Part shown: positions 33,182-42,077 of the stretch, piece by piece
Layout of the letters: every line of letters starts with the position of its first letter
Position numbering within the stretch: the stretch's first letter is position 1
DNA from: Rhodobacter xanthinilyticus
GTDB lineage: Bacteria; Pseudomonadota; Alphaproteobacteria; Rhodobacterales; Rhodobacteraceae
Direction of reading: 5' to 3'
Assembly: GCF_001856665.1 (NCBI RefSeq)
Contig: NZ_CP017781.1
Span: 2,513,501-2,577,500, forward strand
Length of the DNA stretch: 64,000 bases
Position numbers and translations under genes: made by a program
Notes under the pieces: model-generated
Seen by the model: only the letters and a program-made list of their open reading frames with translations
Database searches by the model: none
Told to the model about the DNA's origin: nothing

Positions 33182-34507
33182 TCAGCCCGCGACCAGCTCG
33201 CCGCCCAGCGAATTCGGCCCGCTTTCGGTGATTCTCACCTGCGCGAGCACCCCCGGCGCAAGCCCCGCGCCGCGGACATGAACCGCTTGAAGATAATCGG
33301 ATTTCCCGACCCATTGCCCCTCGAGCCGGCCGGGTTTTTCGAACAGAACGCCGACCTCGCGGCCCACCATCCCCTCCTGCGCGGCGCGCTGCTGGGCGGT
33401 GATCAGCGCCTGCAACTCCTGCAGCCGCGCATCGGCCACCTCGGGCGCCACGCCCGCCCGCCCGGCCGCCGGCGTGCCCGGCCGCGGCGAATATTTGAAC
33501 GAGAACGCCGCGCCATAGCCCACCGCCGCGATCAGATCGAGCGTCGCGCGGTGGTCCTCATCGCTCTCGCCGGGGAAACCCGCGATGAAATCCGAGCTGA
33601 GCATGATGTCGGGCCGCGCCGCCCGGATCCGCTCGACAAGGCGCAGATAGTCCTCGGCGGTATGCTTGCGGTTCATCGCCTTGAGCACCCGGTCCGAGCC
33701 CGATTGCACCGGCAGATGCAGATAGGGCATGAGCTTGGGCTCCTCGCCATGCGCCGCGATCAGCGCGTCATCCATGTCGTTGGGGTGCGAGGTCGTGTAG
33801 CGGATCCGCTCGAGCCCGTCGATGCGCGCCAGCGCCCGCACGAGCCGCGCAAGGCCCCAATCGCCGCCCTCGCCCGCGCCGTGATAGCCGTTGACGTTCT
33901 GCCCCAGAAGCGTGATCTCGCGCACCCCCTTGTCGACGAGCTTTTGCGCCTCCGCTAGGATCCGCGCCGCCGGCCGCGAGACCTCGGCCCCGCGGGTATA
34001 GGGCACGACGCAAAAGGCGCAGAACTTGTCGCAGCCCTCCTGCACCGTCAGAAACGCCGTCGGGCGCGCCGCGAGCGGGCGCTCGGGCAGGTGGTCGAAC
34101 TTGTCCTCGAGCGGGAATTCGGTATCGACGGGCCGCGCGCCCTGCTCGGCCGCCGCCACCATCTCGGGCAGGCGGTGATAATTCTGCGAGCCCACCACCA
34201 GATCGACGAGCGGCATCCGGCGCATGATCTCCGCCCCCTCGGCCTGCGCCACGCAGCCCGCCACGCCGATCTTGAGATCGGGCCTGGCCTCCTTGAACGG
34301 CCGCAGCCGGCCGAGATCGGAATAGACCTTCTCGGCGGCCTTCTCCCGGATATGGCAGGTGTTGAGCAGCACCATATCCGCCTCGGCCGGATCATCGGTC
34401 AGCTCATAGCCCTTCGCGCCCATCGCCTCGGCCATGCGCTCGCTGTCATAGACGTTCATCTGACAGCCATAGGTCTTGATATGCAGCTTCTTCGGGCTCT
34501 CCGACAT
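33182..34507 (-). CDS. miaB: tRNA-2-methylthio-N6-dimethylallyladenosine synthase
   Basis: 441 residues, full length. The N-terminal methylthiotransferase domain has [29 protein letters not shown] and GCVAQAEG with its three Cys. The radical-SAM domain has [16 protein letters not shown] (CxxxCxxC) and [13 protein letters not shown]-terminal TRAM-like region ends [20 protein letters not shown]. It adds a methylthio group at A37 of tRNAs. It is the last minus-strand gene before the divergent FRG gene. Two envelope genes lie between it and phoH, a pair often closer in relatives. Confidence 0.96.
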   Translation of the reverse strand: MSESPKKLHIKTYGCQMNVYDSERMAEAMGAKGYELTDDPAEADMVLLNTCHIREKAAEKVYSDLGRLRPFKEARPDLKIGVAGCVAQAEGAEIMRRMPLVDLVVGSQNYHRLPEMVAAAEQGARPVDTEFPLEDKFDHLPERPLAARPTAFLTVQEGCDKFCAFCVVPYTRGAEVSRPAARILAEAQKLVDKGVREITLLGQNVNGYHGAGEGGDWGLARLVRALARIDGLERIRYTTSHPNDMDDALIAAHGEEPKLMPYLHLPVQSGSDRVLKAMNRKHTAEDYLRLVERIRAARPDIMLSSDFIAGFPGESDEDHRATLDLIAAVGYGAAFSFKYSPRPGTPAAGRAGVAPEVADARLQELQALITAQQRAAQEGMVGREVGVLFEKPGRLEGQWVGKSDYLQAVHVRGAGLAPGVLAQVRITESGPNSLGGELVAG

Positions 34508-34638
34508 CGCGGCCTCCAGGCTTTCGGGATGGGCAGGTCAAGAGGGCCTGATACGGGATTGCGCGCCGCCCCGCAAGGCGCGGGCGTTGCGCGCGGGGGC
34601 GGGGCGGCGCAAACTGGCGCGGGCGAGCGGAGGGCGCG

Positions 34639-35617
34639 ATGGAGATTTACCGGGAAGAGGCCTGCCAGACGGCCGAGGCGCTGATCGAGGCGCTGGTCAA
34701 GGCGAGCGAGGGCGGCGCGGCGCTGTTTCGCGGGGTGTCGGATGCGAATTACACGCTGACGCCGTCGATGTATCGGAAGGAGGGGATGGCGCGGTTGAAT
34801 GAACTGGCGCTAGGGCCGCGGCGCACCACGCCGATCGAGCCGAAAACGCCGATGGTTTCCCGCGACTGGAATAGATTGCTCGCCCAACATGTGGCGCTCA
34901 CCCGCAGGTTCTTCTCGGTCGCAAATCGTCGCAACCTGATCGACCTCGACCTCAGCCGGGTCGATTTTGAAACCCTCGATCCCCGCGCCGGAAGGCCGGT
35001 CCGCTGGCCCACTGATCCACAATTTGGCGCCCTTAATCGCGAGAGTTTTCCACGCGAAGACACTCTGCCCCTCCTCGCGCTCATGCAGCATCAGGGCTTG
35101 CCGACGCCCTTGCTCGACTGGAGTGAGGATCTTCTCACCGCCTGTTTCTTCGCGACCGACCAGAGCGCCGAAAAGCTCGGGGCCGAGATCGCTATCCATG
35201 CCCTGGACCCATTGTTCTTCAACCGGGCCCAAGAATTGCAATTTGCACAAACGCAGGCCCATCTGGCCGTGCCTCGGCTATATTTCCCGAGCTATCGTGG
35301 CAATGCAAATCTCTTCGCCCAGGCAGGAGCGATGAGCTATCTCGCCGCGACCGGCTTCACAAACGAGGCGGGGCAAGTCCCCCGCGCCTTCGACCTCAAG
35401 AGCGCGCTAGAGGCCTTTGCGCAGGACGTGACGCCGCGTCAGGGCCGAGATCTTGGACCTGTTCGTCGCAGACGCACCGCCCGTCCTCCAGAAATTCACC
35501 CTGCCCCGCGAACAGGTCGGCGCGTTGCGGGCGCGGTTGCGGGCTTTCGGGGTCACCGCGAGCGCGATCTACCCGGGCTTTGACGGGGTGCGGCGCGAGA
35601 TCGAGGGGCCGGGCTGA
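34639..35617 (+). pseudogene. FRG-domain gene with a probable frameshift
   Basis: Good ribosome site (GGAGGGC) and ATG. The FRG domain is clear: ALFRGVSDANYTLTPSMYRK, then LLALMQHQGLPTPLLDWSED and LLTACFFATD. From about 35440 the open frame turns into an Arg/Pro-rich tail ending at 35583. The next frame from about 35448 instead reads AEILDLFVADAPPVLQKFTL, PREQVGALRARLRAFG and ASAIYPGFDG, the expected FRG C-terminus, stopping at 35617. One extra base near 35440-35450 would explain this. It could be a true mutation or an assembly error. Parts of 34.85-35.4 kb are AT-richer than the flanks, suggesting transfer. FRG genes are often found among phage-defence genes; their activity is unknown. Confidence 0.75.
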
Positions 35618-35621
35618 GCGC

Positions 35622-36872
35622 TCAGCCCGGTTTCGCCGCGCGCGCATAGGCCTCGAGCCGGGCGGCGAGCCAGGCGGGCGGGGTGTCGGCGGGCAGCACA
35701 TCGCTCGCGCCGGCCGCGAGCCCCGCAAGACTCGCCTCGAGGAGCGCCTCGGGCGCCAGTTCGGGCAGCACCAAGAGGATCGGCAGCCGCTCGAGATCGG
35801 CGCTCGCGCGGGCGCGCGCCAGAACCGCCGCGCCCCCCTCGCCGCGCAGATCGGCCTCGAGAAGCGCTGCCACCGGGCGCTCCTCGGTCAGCGCCTCCCA
35901 GGCATCGGCGCTCGAATGCACGAGCCGCACCCGCCCCCCCGCGCCGCGCAGCCGCTGGCTCAGCCGCACCCCGCGCTCGAGGTCGGCGCAGCCCACAACC
36001 ACCGTGCGCGCCCGCGCATCGAGCGTATCGGCCACCCGGCGCACCACCTCGCCAAGATCGAAGGGCTTGATCAGATAGGCCTCCGCGCCGTGCAAAAACC
36101 CGCGAATCTGGCTCGTCTCCTCGTCGCGCCGGGTGAGCAGCAGGATCGGGATCTCGCGCCACAAAGGCGCCGCCTTGATCCGCTCGAGGGCGCAAAACCC
36201 GTCCATCTCGGGCATGTTCACATCCATCAAGATCACGTCCGGGCGCCCCGCCGCCGGCCCGCCGGCACAGGCAAAGAGCATCAAGAGCGCCTCGAGCCCG
36301 GTTTTCGCGGTGCTCATCCGCCAGCCCATCTCGGCAAAGCCCGCGCCCAGAAGATCGCGCACGAGCTCGTCATCATCGACCACCAGCACATGCACCCCCG
36401 TCCCGGCCGCCGCCGCCGGGCCCGCGGCCTCGGGCAACGCCGCTTGCGCCGGCGCCTCCTGCCGCGCCGCAGCGGGCGCCGCATCGGGCGCGCCCTTCGC
36501 CGCCTCGAGCACCTCGCGCGCGGCCGAGATGAACCGCTCGAGCAACGCCCGCAGCGTCAGATCCGCCGCCGGGGGCCCGCCCTGATCGAACCGCTCCTCA
36601 AGCTCGCGCGCGCGCTGCGAGAGCACCTCGAAGCCAAAGGTCTGCGCCGAGCCCGCGATCTTGTGGGTCTGCATCCTGAGCTCACCGATCAGCTCAACCG
36701 GCCGCGGCCCCTCCGACACGCCCTGCGCGAGCGCGATCATCGGCCCGCGCCGATCGAGCGCCTCCAGCATCTCGGAGAGCTCGAGATATTTCGGCATCCA
36801 TCGGCCGAGCTTCTCGACAAATCGTGCCCGGATGGCCGCGAGCGAGAGGGCGAAATCGGGGTCATGGTGCAT
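35622..36872 (-). CDS. HPt-receiver-receiver phosphorelay protein
   Basis: 416 residues, no DNA-binding domain. Residues 1-125 are an HPt four-helix domain with the phosphorylated His70 in MQTHKIAGSAQTFGF. After an Ala/Pro linker, residues 158-285 are a receiver (VHVLVVDDDELVRDLL, phosphoacceptor Asp217 in ILMDVNMP, switch Lys in AYLIKPFD). Residues 293-414 look like a second receiver that has lost the acidic pair and is probably inactive (VVVGCADLERGVRLS). It overlaps the following receiver gene by 11 bases, and its kinase is encoded just upstream. It likely shuttles phosphate among these proteins. Confidence 0.87.
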   Translation of the reverse strand: MHHDPDFALSLAAIRARFVEKLGRWMPKYLELSEMLEALDRRGPMIALAQGVSEGPRPVELIGELRMQTHKIAGSAQTFGFEVLSQRARELEERFDQGGPPAADLTLRALLERFISAAREVLEAAKGAPDAAPAAARQEAPAQAALPEAAGPAAAAGTGVHVLVVDDDELVRDLLGAGFAEMGWRMSTAKTGLEALLMLFACAGGPAAGRPDVILMDVNMPEMDGFCALERIKAAPLWREIPILLLTRRDEETSQIRGFLHGAEAYLIKPFDLGEVVRRVADTLDARARTVVVGCADLERGVRLSQRLRGAGGRVRLVHSSADAWEALTEERPVAALLEADLRGEGGAAVLARARASADLERLPILLVLPELAPEALLEASLAGLAAGASDVLPADTPPAWLAARLEAYARAAKPG

Positions 36873-37257
36873 CGTGGCTCTCCCGAAGGGTGGTGATTTC
36901 GGCGGTCAGCCGGTCGGGGTCGAAGGGTTTGACGATCACGCCCAGCGCGCCAAGGCTGCGGTAGGCGGCCTGCTCATGCACCTGCGCGCGCGCGGTCATG
37001 AAGATCACCGGGACCGAGCGCGCCGCCCCCGGCATCTCGCGCAGCCGGCGCAGCGTCTCGGGCCCGTCCATGCCGGGCATCATCACATCCATCAACACAA
37101 GCTGCGGCGCCTCCGCGGCAAAGCGCTCGAGCGCGGCGCATCCGCTGGCGCAGTGCACGACCCGGAACCCGCCGAGCATCTCGAGCGTCATCACCGCCAC
37201 CTCGGCGATATCCTCATCATCCTCGACATTGAGAATCGAGTGCAGCGGCCCGGCCAT
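36862..37257 (-). CDS. Single-domain response regulator
   Basis: 131 residues forming one receiver domain: acidic pair in SILNVEDDEDIAEV, phosphoacceptor Asp in LVLMDVMMPGMDG, Thr in VIFMTARAQ and Lys in GVIVKPFDP. There is no output domain, as in CheY or stand-alone relay regulators. Its ATG overlaps the kinase stop (TGATG) and its end overlaps the start of the HPt protein gene, so the three are translationally coupled: kinase, receiver, HPt-receiver. Confidence 0.92.
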   Translation of the reverse strand: MAGPLHSILNVEDDEDIAEVAVMTLEMLGGFRVVHCASGCAALERFAAEAPQLVLMDVMMPGMDGPETLRRLREMPGAARSVPVIFMTARAQVHEQAAYRSLGALGVIVKPFDPDRLTAEITTLRESHDAP

Positions 37258-39617
37258 CAGGCGCTCCTTTGCAAGGGCAGCTCGACATCGCGCGGCAGGC
37301 GGATGCAGAAGGTCGTGCCCTGCCCGATACGGGTGGTGAAGGTGATCTCGCCCTCGAAGGCGAGGATGATCGCGCGCGCGATGTTGAGCCCGAGCCCCGA
37401 GCCGCCGCGCGCCCGCGTCGAGGAGGCATCGGCCTGCGCGAATTTGCCGAAGATCTTGTCGCGGAACTCGCGCGGGATCCCGGGGCCCTGATCGGTCACC
37501 CGGATCGTGACACTCTCCCCCTCGCGGCCGATCGCGAAGATCACCTCGCCGCCGCGGGGCGAGAATTTCGCCGCATTGGAGAGCAGGTTGACCAGCGCCT
37601 GATTGAACCGGCTCGGGTCGACCCGACAATGGAGCGGCTCGGGCGCGCATAGCACGGTGAAGCGCACGTCATATTGATCGGCATAGCTCGTGTGGCGCTC
37701 GACGATCTCGCGCACCAGCGTGTTGATCTCCTGCCGCTCGAGCCGATACTCCATCTTGCCCGCCTCGATCTTCTCCATGTCGAGGATGTCGTCGACGAGA
37801 TGGGCGAGCCGGCCGCAACTGTCATAGGACAGGTCGAGCAGCCGCGCCGATTTCGCATCGAGCAGATGCGCCGAGGTGGTCTTGAGCAGGCCCAGCGCGC
37901 CGCGGATCGTGGTCAGGGGCGTGCGCAGCTCGTGGTTCACCGTCGAGACGAATTCGTTTTTCATCACCTCCATCTCCTTGCGTGCGGTGATGTCGCGCAA
38001 GATGCCGGTGAAGAAGCGCTGGTTGCCGTAATGGGTGTGGCTGACGGAGAGCTCGAGGATGAAGGTCGAGCCATCCTTGCGCCGCGCGACGAGATCCCGC
38101 CCGCGCCCGACCGTGCGCCCGACGACGCGGGTGTCGTCGGGGCCCTCGCCGGGGCCGCGGCTGAGGCGCGTCAGATAGGCCTGATGCGCGCTCCCGTCGC
38201 CCTCGGGCATCAACATCCCGACATCGCGCCCCACGACCTCCTCGCGGCCATAGCCGAACAGCCGCTCGCAAGCGGGGTTGTAGTCGCAGATGATGCCGCG
38301 CTCGTCGATCGTGATGATCCCGTCGACCACCGTCTCGATCACCTCTTGCGCGCGCGCCTCCGACGAGACGATGCGCCGCCGCAGCGCCTCGAAGGAGCGC
38401 GCCAGATCGCCGATCTCGTCGCGTCGCTCGATCGGCAGATGGACCGGCGGGCCGCCGCTGCGCGCCGCTTCTCGCAGCTGGGCCGTCATCCGCGGCAGCG
38501 CCTCGGTGATCCAGGTCGCGGCGAGAAACGCCACCCCCACCGAGCCGAGGATCAGCACCGCCCCGATCCCGATCAGCTTGGTGCGCAGCGCGCCGAGCGC
38601 GGCAAACACCTCAACGCGCGGATGGCGCGCCACCACGCCCAGCGCGAAGGGCGGCTCCTGGGTATCGAGCACGACCCGCTGATAGCGCGCGACCGTGACC
38701 GCATCGGCCAGCGCCACGTTCGGCGCCGCGCCGCCCGGATCGGCCTGCGCGATCTGCGCCAGCATCGGCGCCATCTGCGCCCGGCCGAGCGGCATGAACA
38801 GCCCGCTGCCCGGATCATGGGAGATCGCCTCGCCCGCCGGGTCGATCACCAGCACCGCCGCCGCCGGCCGCACCGACCGCACCACCGCCTGCAACAAGGC
38901 CGCATAATCGAGCGTGATCTCCACCACCCCCACCGTCGCGCCCTCGAACTGCGCCGAGACGAGCACCCGCACCACCCGCCCCGGCCCCGCCCGCCCGCGC
39001 TCGGGCACGACCAGGATCCCGGACGGATCGAGCGCCAGCGCCCGCGCCAGATCGGGCGTCTCGAGCCCGCGCAGCAGCCGCTCCGGCGCGGTGGTGACCA
39101 GCCGCTCGCGCCCGCGGTCAGGCTCGGCCGCGCCCAGCACCGCCCCCGGCGGGCGGTCGACCCGCGCCAGCTCCCGCCCCCCCGCCGCCGCGATGTAGCG
39201 CATCCGCAGATAATCCGGGCGCTGCTGCATCAGGGCCCGAAACGCGAGCTCGAAGCGCGCGCGCCAATGCGCAAGGTCATTGCCCGAGACCGGGTCCACC
39301 CCGCCGCCCCGCTCGGCCCGGAAATAGCCCTCCGGGATCGACGAGGAGCGCACCAGCCGCGCATCCGAGACGAGCTGCTCGAACCCCGCCCGGATCGGGT
39401 TGGCGATCGCCTGCGTCTCCCACAGGAGCCGTTCATTGGCCGCCGCAAGCGAGACCGCGACGGTCTGGCGGTAGCTCACCCAGAACATCGTCAGCGCGAC
39501 GAGAAAGGTCACGACACAGGTCAGCAGCGTGATCTTGAGGCGCAGCGATTGCGCCGAGAAGCGAGCCAGAAGGCGCGCAAGCGACGGGACCGTCCGCATC
39601 TGTGAAAGGCGTGGCAT
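37257..39617 (-). CDS. Hybrid-free sensor histidine kinase with periplasmic sensor, HAMP and PAS
   Basis: 786 residues. One membrane helix (LKITLLTCVVTFLVALTMFW) precedes a periplasmic region of about 300 residues that looks Cache-like (QRPDYLRMRYIAAAGGRELA). A second helix, LIGIGAVLILGSVGVAFLAA, leads to a HAMP-like segment (RRDEIGDLARSFEAL). A PAS domain follows (VVDGIITIDERGIICDYNPA, FFTGILRDITARKEME). The HisKA box is FVSTVNHELRTPLTTIRGAL, and the ATPase has N, G1 and G2 boxes (NQALVNLLSNAAKF, VTDQGPGIP, GGSGLGLNIAR). The signal is unknown. Start ATG 39617 has GAGG at good spacing; TTG 39626 is too close to it. Confidence 0.92.
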   Translation of the reverse strand: MPRLSQMRTVPSLARLLARFSAQSLRLKITLLTCVVTFLVALTMFWVSYRQTVAVSLAAANERLLWETQAIANPIRAGFEQLVSDARLVRSSSIPEGYFRAERGGGVDPVSGNDLAHWRARFELAFRALMQQRPDYLRMRYIAAAGGRELARVDRPPGAVLGAAEPDRGRERLVTTAPERLLRGLETPDLARALALDPSGILVVPERGRAGPGRVVRVLVSAQFEGATVGVVEITLDYAALLQAVVRSVRPAAAVLVIDPAGEAISHDPGSGLFMPLGRAQMAPMLAQIAQADPGGAAPNVALADAVTVARYQRVVLDTQEPPFALGVVARHPRVEVFAALGALRTKLIGIGAVLILGSVGVAFLAATWITEALPRMTAQLREAARSGGPPVHLPIERRDEIGDLARSFEALRRRIVSSEARAQEVIETVVDGIITIDERGIICDYNPACERLFGYGREEVVGRDVGMLMPEGDGSAHQAYLTRLSRGPGEGPDDTRVVGRTVGRGRDLVARRKDGSTFILELSVSHTHYGNQRFFTGILRDITARKEMEVMKNEFVSTVNHELRTPLTTIRGALGLLKTTSAHLLDAKSARLLDLSYDSCGRLAHLVDDILDMEKIEAGKMEYRLERQEINTLVREIVERHTSYADQYDVRFTVLCAPEPLHCRVDPSRFNQALVNLLSNAAKFSPRGGEVIFAIGREGESVTIRVTDQGPGIPREFRDKIFGKFAQADASSTRARGGSGLGLNIARAIILAFEGEITFTTRIGQGTTFCIRLPRDVELPLQRSA

Positions 39618-39797
39618 CTGGCGCAACCTCGGGTCTGGGTCGCCAGAATGTTAGCAACCGAAACGTTAACAAGGCGCCCAAGAAATCCGACCGCATTTTA
39701 ACGGTCGGGACATTTTGTCGCAGATTTCCCGCTTTTTCTGAAGAATCTGCGCCCGTCGCCCCCTCCGCCGGCAAAATGTTCACCAACGATCTTTTTG

Positions 39798-39828
39798 TTG
39801 ACATCGGTGCACATTTTCCGGTTGATAC
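39798..39828 (+). promoter_or_regulatory. Candidate sigma-70-type promoter of the flavoenzyme gene
   Basis: TTGACA at 39798-39803, then an 18-base spacer and TTGATA at 39822-39827, 24 bases before the ATG. The 39627-39851 gap is noticeably AT-rich for this genome, consistent with a regulatory region; no palindrome was seen. Confidence 0.4.
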
Positions 39829-39851
39829 CCCCATCAGCCAGGGAGTGCCCG

Positions 39852-41894
39852 ATGTCCACCGATCCCCTTCTCCAGCCCTACCAGCTCAAACACCTGCGGC
39901 TGCGCAACCGCATCATGACCACCAGCCACGAACCCGCCTACCCCGAGGACGGCATGCCCAAGGCGCGCTACGCCGCCTATCATGCCGAGCGCGCCAAGGC
40001 CGGGGTGGCGCTGGCGATGACCGCGGGCTCGGCGGCGGTCTCGAAAGACAGCCCGCCGGTCTTCAACAATATCCTCGCCTACAAGGACGAGGTCGTGCCC
40101 CATATCCGCCGCCTCACCGATGCCTGCCACGAGCACGGCTGCGCGGTGATGATCCAGCTCACCCATCTCGGCCGGCGCACCACCTGGAACAAGGGCGCCT
40201 GGCTGCCCTCGGTCTCCTCCTCGCGCCACCGCGAGCCCGCGCACAAGGCCTTCCCCAAGCTCGCCGAGGATTGGGATATCGCGCGCATCATCACCGATTT
40301 CGCCGATGCGACCGAGCGGATGCAGGCCGGCGGCATGGACGGGATCGAGTTGCAGGTCTATGGCCACCTGCTCGACCAGTTCTGGTCGCCCCTGACCAAT
40401 GACCTCGAGGGCCCCTATGGCGGCCAGACGCTCGAGAGCCGGATGCAACTGCTGATGGATGTGCTCGGCGGCATCCGCAAACGGGTCGGCCCGGAGTTCA
40501 TCGTCGGGCTGCGCTACACCGCCGACGAGGCCGAGGCCGGCGGCATCACCCCCGCCGAGGGGATCGAGATCTCCCGCCGCCTCGCCGCGACCGGCATGGT
40601 CGATTTCCTCAACGTGATCCGCGGGCGCATCCACACCGACCCGGCGATGACCGATGTGATCCCGGTGCAGGGGATGAAAAACGCCCCCCATCTCGATTTT
40701 GCCGGCGCCGTGAAGGCCGCGACCGGGATGCCGACCTTCCATGCCGCGAAGATCCCCGATGTGGCCACCGCGCGCCATGCGGTCGCGGCGGGGCTGCTCG
40801 ACATGGTCGGCATGACCCGCGCGCATATGGCCGACCCGCATATCGTGCGCAAGATCATCGAGGGGCGCGAGCATGACATCCGCCCCTGTGTCGGCGCGAC
40901 CTACTGTCTCGACCGGATCTATGCCGCGGGCGAGGCGCTGTGCATCCACAACCCCGCCACCGGGCGCGAGCTGACCATGCCCCATGAGATCGCCCCGGCC
41001 GAGACCCGCAAGAAGGTGGTGATCGTCGGCGCCGGCCCCGCCGGGCTCGAGGCCGCCCGCGTCGCCGCCGAGCGCGGCCATGACGTGACCGTGTTCGAGG
41101 CCCAGCCCGACCCGGGCGGTCAGGTCCGCCTCACCGCGCTCTCCGAACGGCGCCGCGAGATGATCTCGATCATCGACTGGCGGATGGCGCAATGCGCCGC
41201 GCGCGATGTCGAATTCCGCTTCAACACCTGGGCGGAGGTGGCCGATGTGACCGCGCTCGCCCCCGATGTGGTGATCGTGGCGACCGGCGGGCTGCCCAAT
41301 CTCACCCTCTTCGAGGGCAAGGAGCCCGGCCATGTGATCAGCGCCTGGGATCTGCTTTCGGGCGATGTCAAACCCGGGCAGGAGGTGCTGATCTATGACG
41401 AGAGCGGCGATCACCCGGGGCTGATGGCGGCCGAGCTTGCCGCGCGGGCGGGCGCGCGCGTCGAGGTGATGACCCCCGACCGCACCTTCGCCCCCGATAT
41501 CATGGCGATGAACCTCGTGCCCTACATGCGCGCGCTGCAAGACAAGGACGTGACCTTCACCGTCACCCGCCGCCTCAAGGATGTGCGCAAGGAGGGCAAC
41601 CGGCTGACGGCGGTGATCGGCACCGATTACAGCGCCCATACCCGCGAGCAAAGCTATGACCAGATCGTTGTCAACTATGGCACGATGCCGCTCGACGAGC
41701 TCTATTTCGCGCTCAAGCCGCTCTCCTCGAACGGCGGCGCGGTGGATTACGACGCGCTGATCGCGGGCGCGCCGCAACGGCTGATCCGCGAACCCGAGGG
41801 CGCCTTCCAGCTGTTCCGGATCGGCGATGCGGTGAGCGCACGCAACACCCATGCCGCGATCTACGATGCGCTGCGGCTGATGAAGGACATCTGA
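39852..41894 (+). CDS. N-methylproline demethylase-like NADH:flavin oxidoreductase
   Basis: 680 residues of the trimethylamine-dehydrogenase/2,4-dienoyl-CoA-reductase family. Residues 1-375 form the FMN barrel (LKHLRLRNRIMTTSHEPAYP, MIQLTHLGRR, HLLDQFWSPLTNDLEGPYGG, DMVGMTRAHMADPHIVRKI). After it come the iron-sulfur segment RPCVGATYCLDRIY...ALCIHNPATG and a C-terminal NAD/FAD-binding half (VVIVGAGPAGLEAARVAAERG). The pattern best matches the StcD group that demethylates N-methylproline during stachydrine breakdown; dimethylglycine demethylase subunits are relatives. In the Fe-S motif one of the four usual Cys is Ala. The gene stands alone between a kinase operon and the polyketide locus. Confidence 0.82.
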   Translation: MSTDPLLQPYQLKHLRLRNRIMTTSHEPAYPEDGMPKARYAAYHAERAKAGVALAMTAGSAAVSKDSPPVFNNILAYKDEVVPHIRRLTDACHEHGCAVMIQLTHLGRRTTWNKGAWLPSVSSSRHREPAHKAFPKLAEDWDIARIITDFADATERMQAGGMDGIELQVYGHLLDQFWSPLTNDLEGPYGGQTLESRMQLLMDVLGGIRKRVGPEFIVGLRYTADEAEAGGITPAEGIEISRRLAATGMVDFLNVIRGRIHTDPAMTDVIPVQGMKNAPHLDFAGAVKAATGMPTFHAAKIPDVATARHAVAAGLLDMVGMTRAHMADPHIVRKIIEGREHDIRPCVGATYCLDRIYAAGEALCIHNPATGRELTMPHEIAPAETRKKVVIVGAGPAGLEAARVAAERGHDVTVFEAQPDPGGQVRLTALSERRREMISIIDWRMAQCAARDVEFRFNTWAEVADVTALAPDVVIVATGGLPNLTLFEGKEPGHVISAWDLLSGDVKPGQEVLIYDESGDHPGLMAAELAARAGARVEVMTPDRTFAPDIMAMNLVPYMRALQDKDVTFTVTRRLKDVRKEGNRLTAVIGTDYSAHTREQSYDQIVVNYGTMPLDELYFALKPLSSNGGAVDYDALIAGAPQRLIREPEGAFQLFRIGDAVSARNTHAAIYDALRLMKDI

Positions 41895-42077
41895 CGGCGC
41901 CCCGCCTCCCCCGCCGCCCTCGCAGCCCCGGCCGCGGGGGCGGTTGGCCCGCCCGCCGACACGTTTCCCCCTGATTTTCTTAAAATCGGACCGAAAACGC
42001 CCCAGAGCAATCAAAGCCTTGTCAAGGTTCCCCCCCCATAATCACGGCGGAAGGGGTAAGAGTATCTGGGGCAAACC

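Noticed and set aside
34639-35583. An intact 314-residue FRG protein
   Set aside because: The last 45 residues are Arg/Pro-rich, while the adjacent frame gives the expected FRG C-terminus, so a frameshift is more likely.
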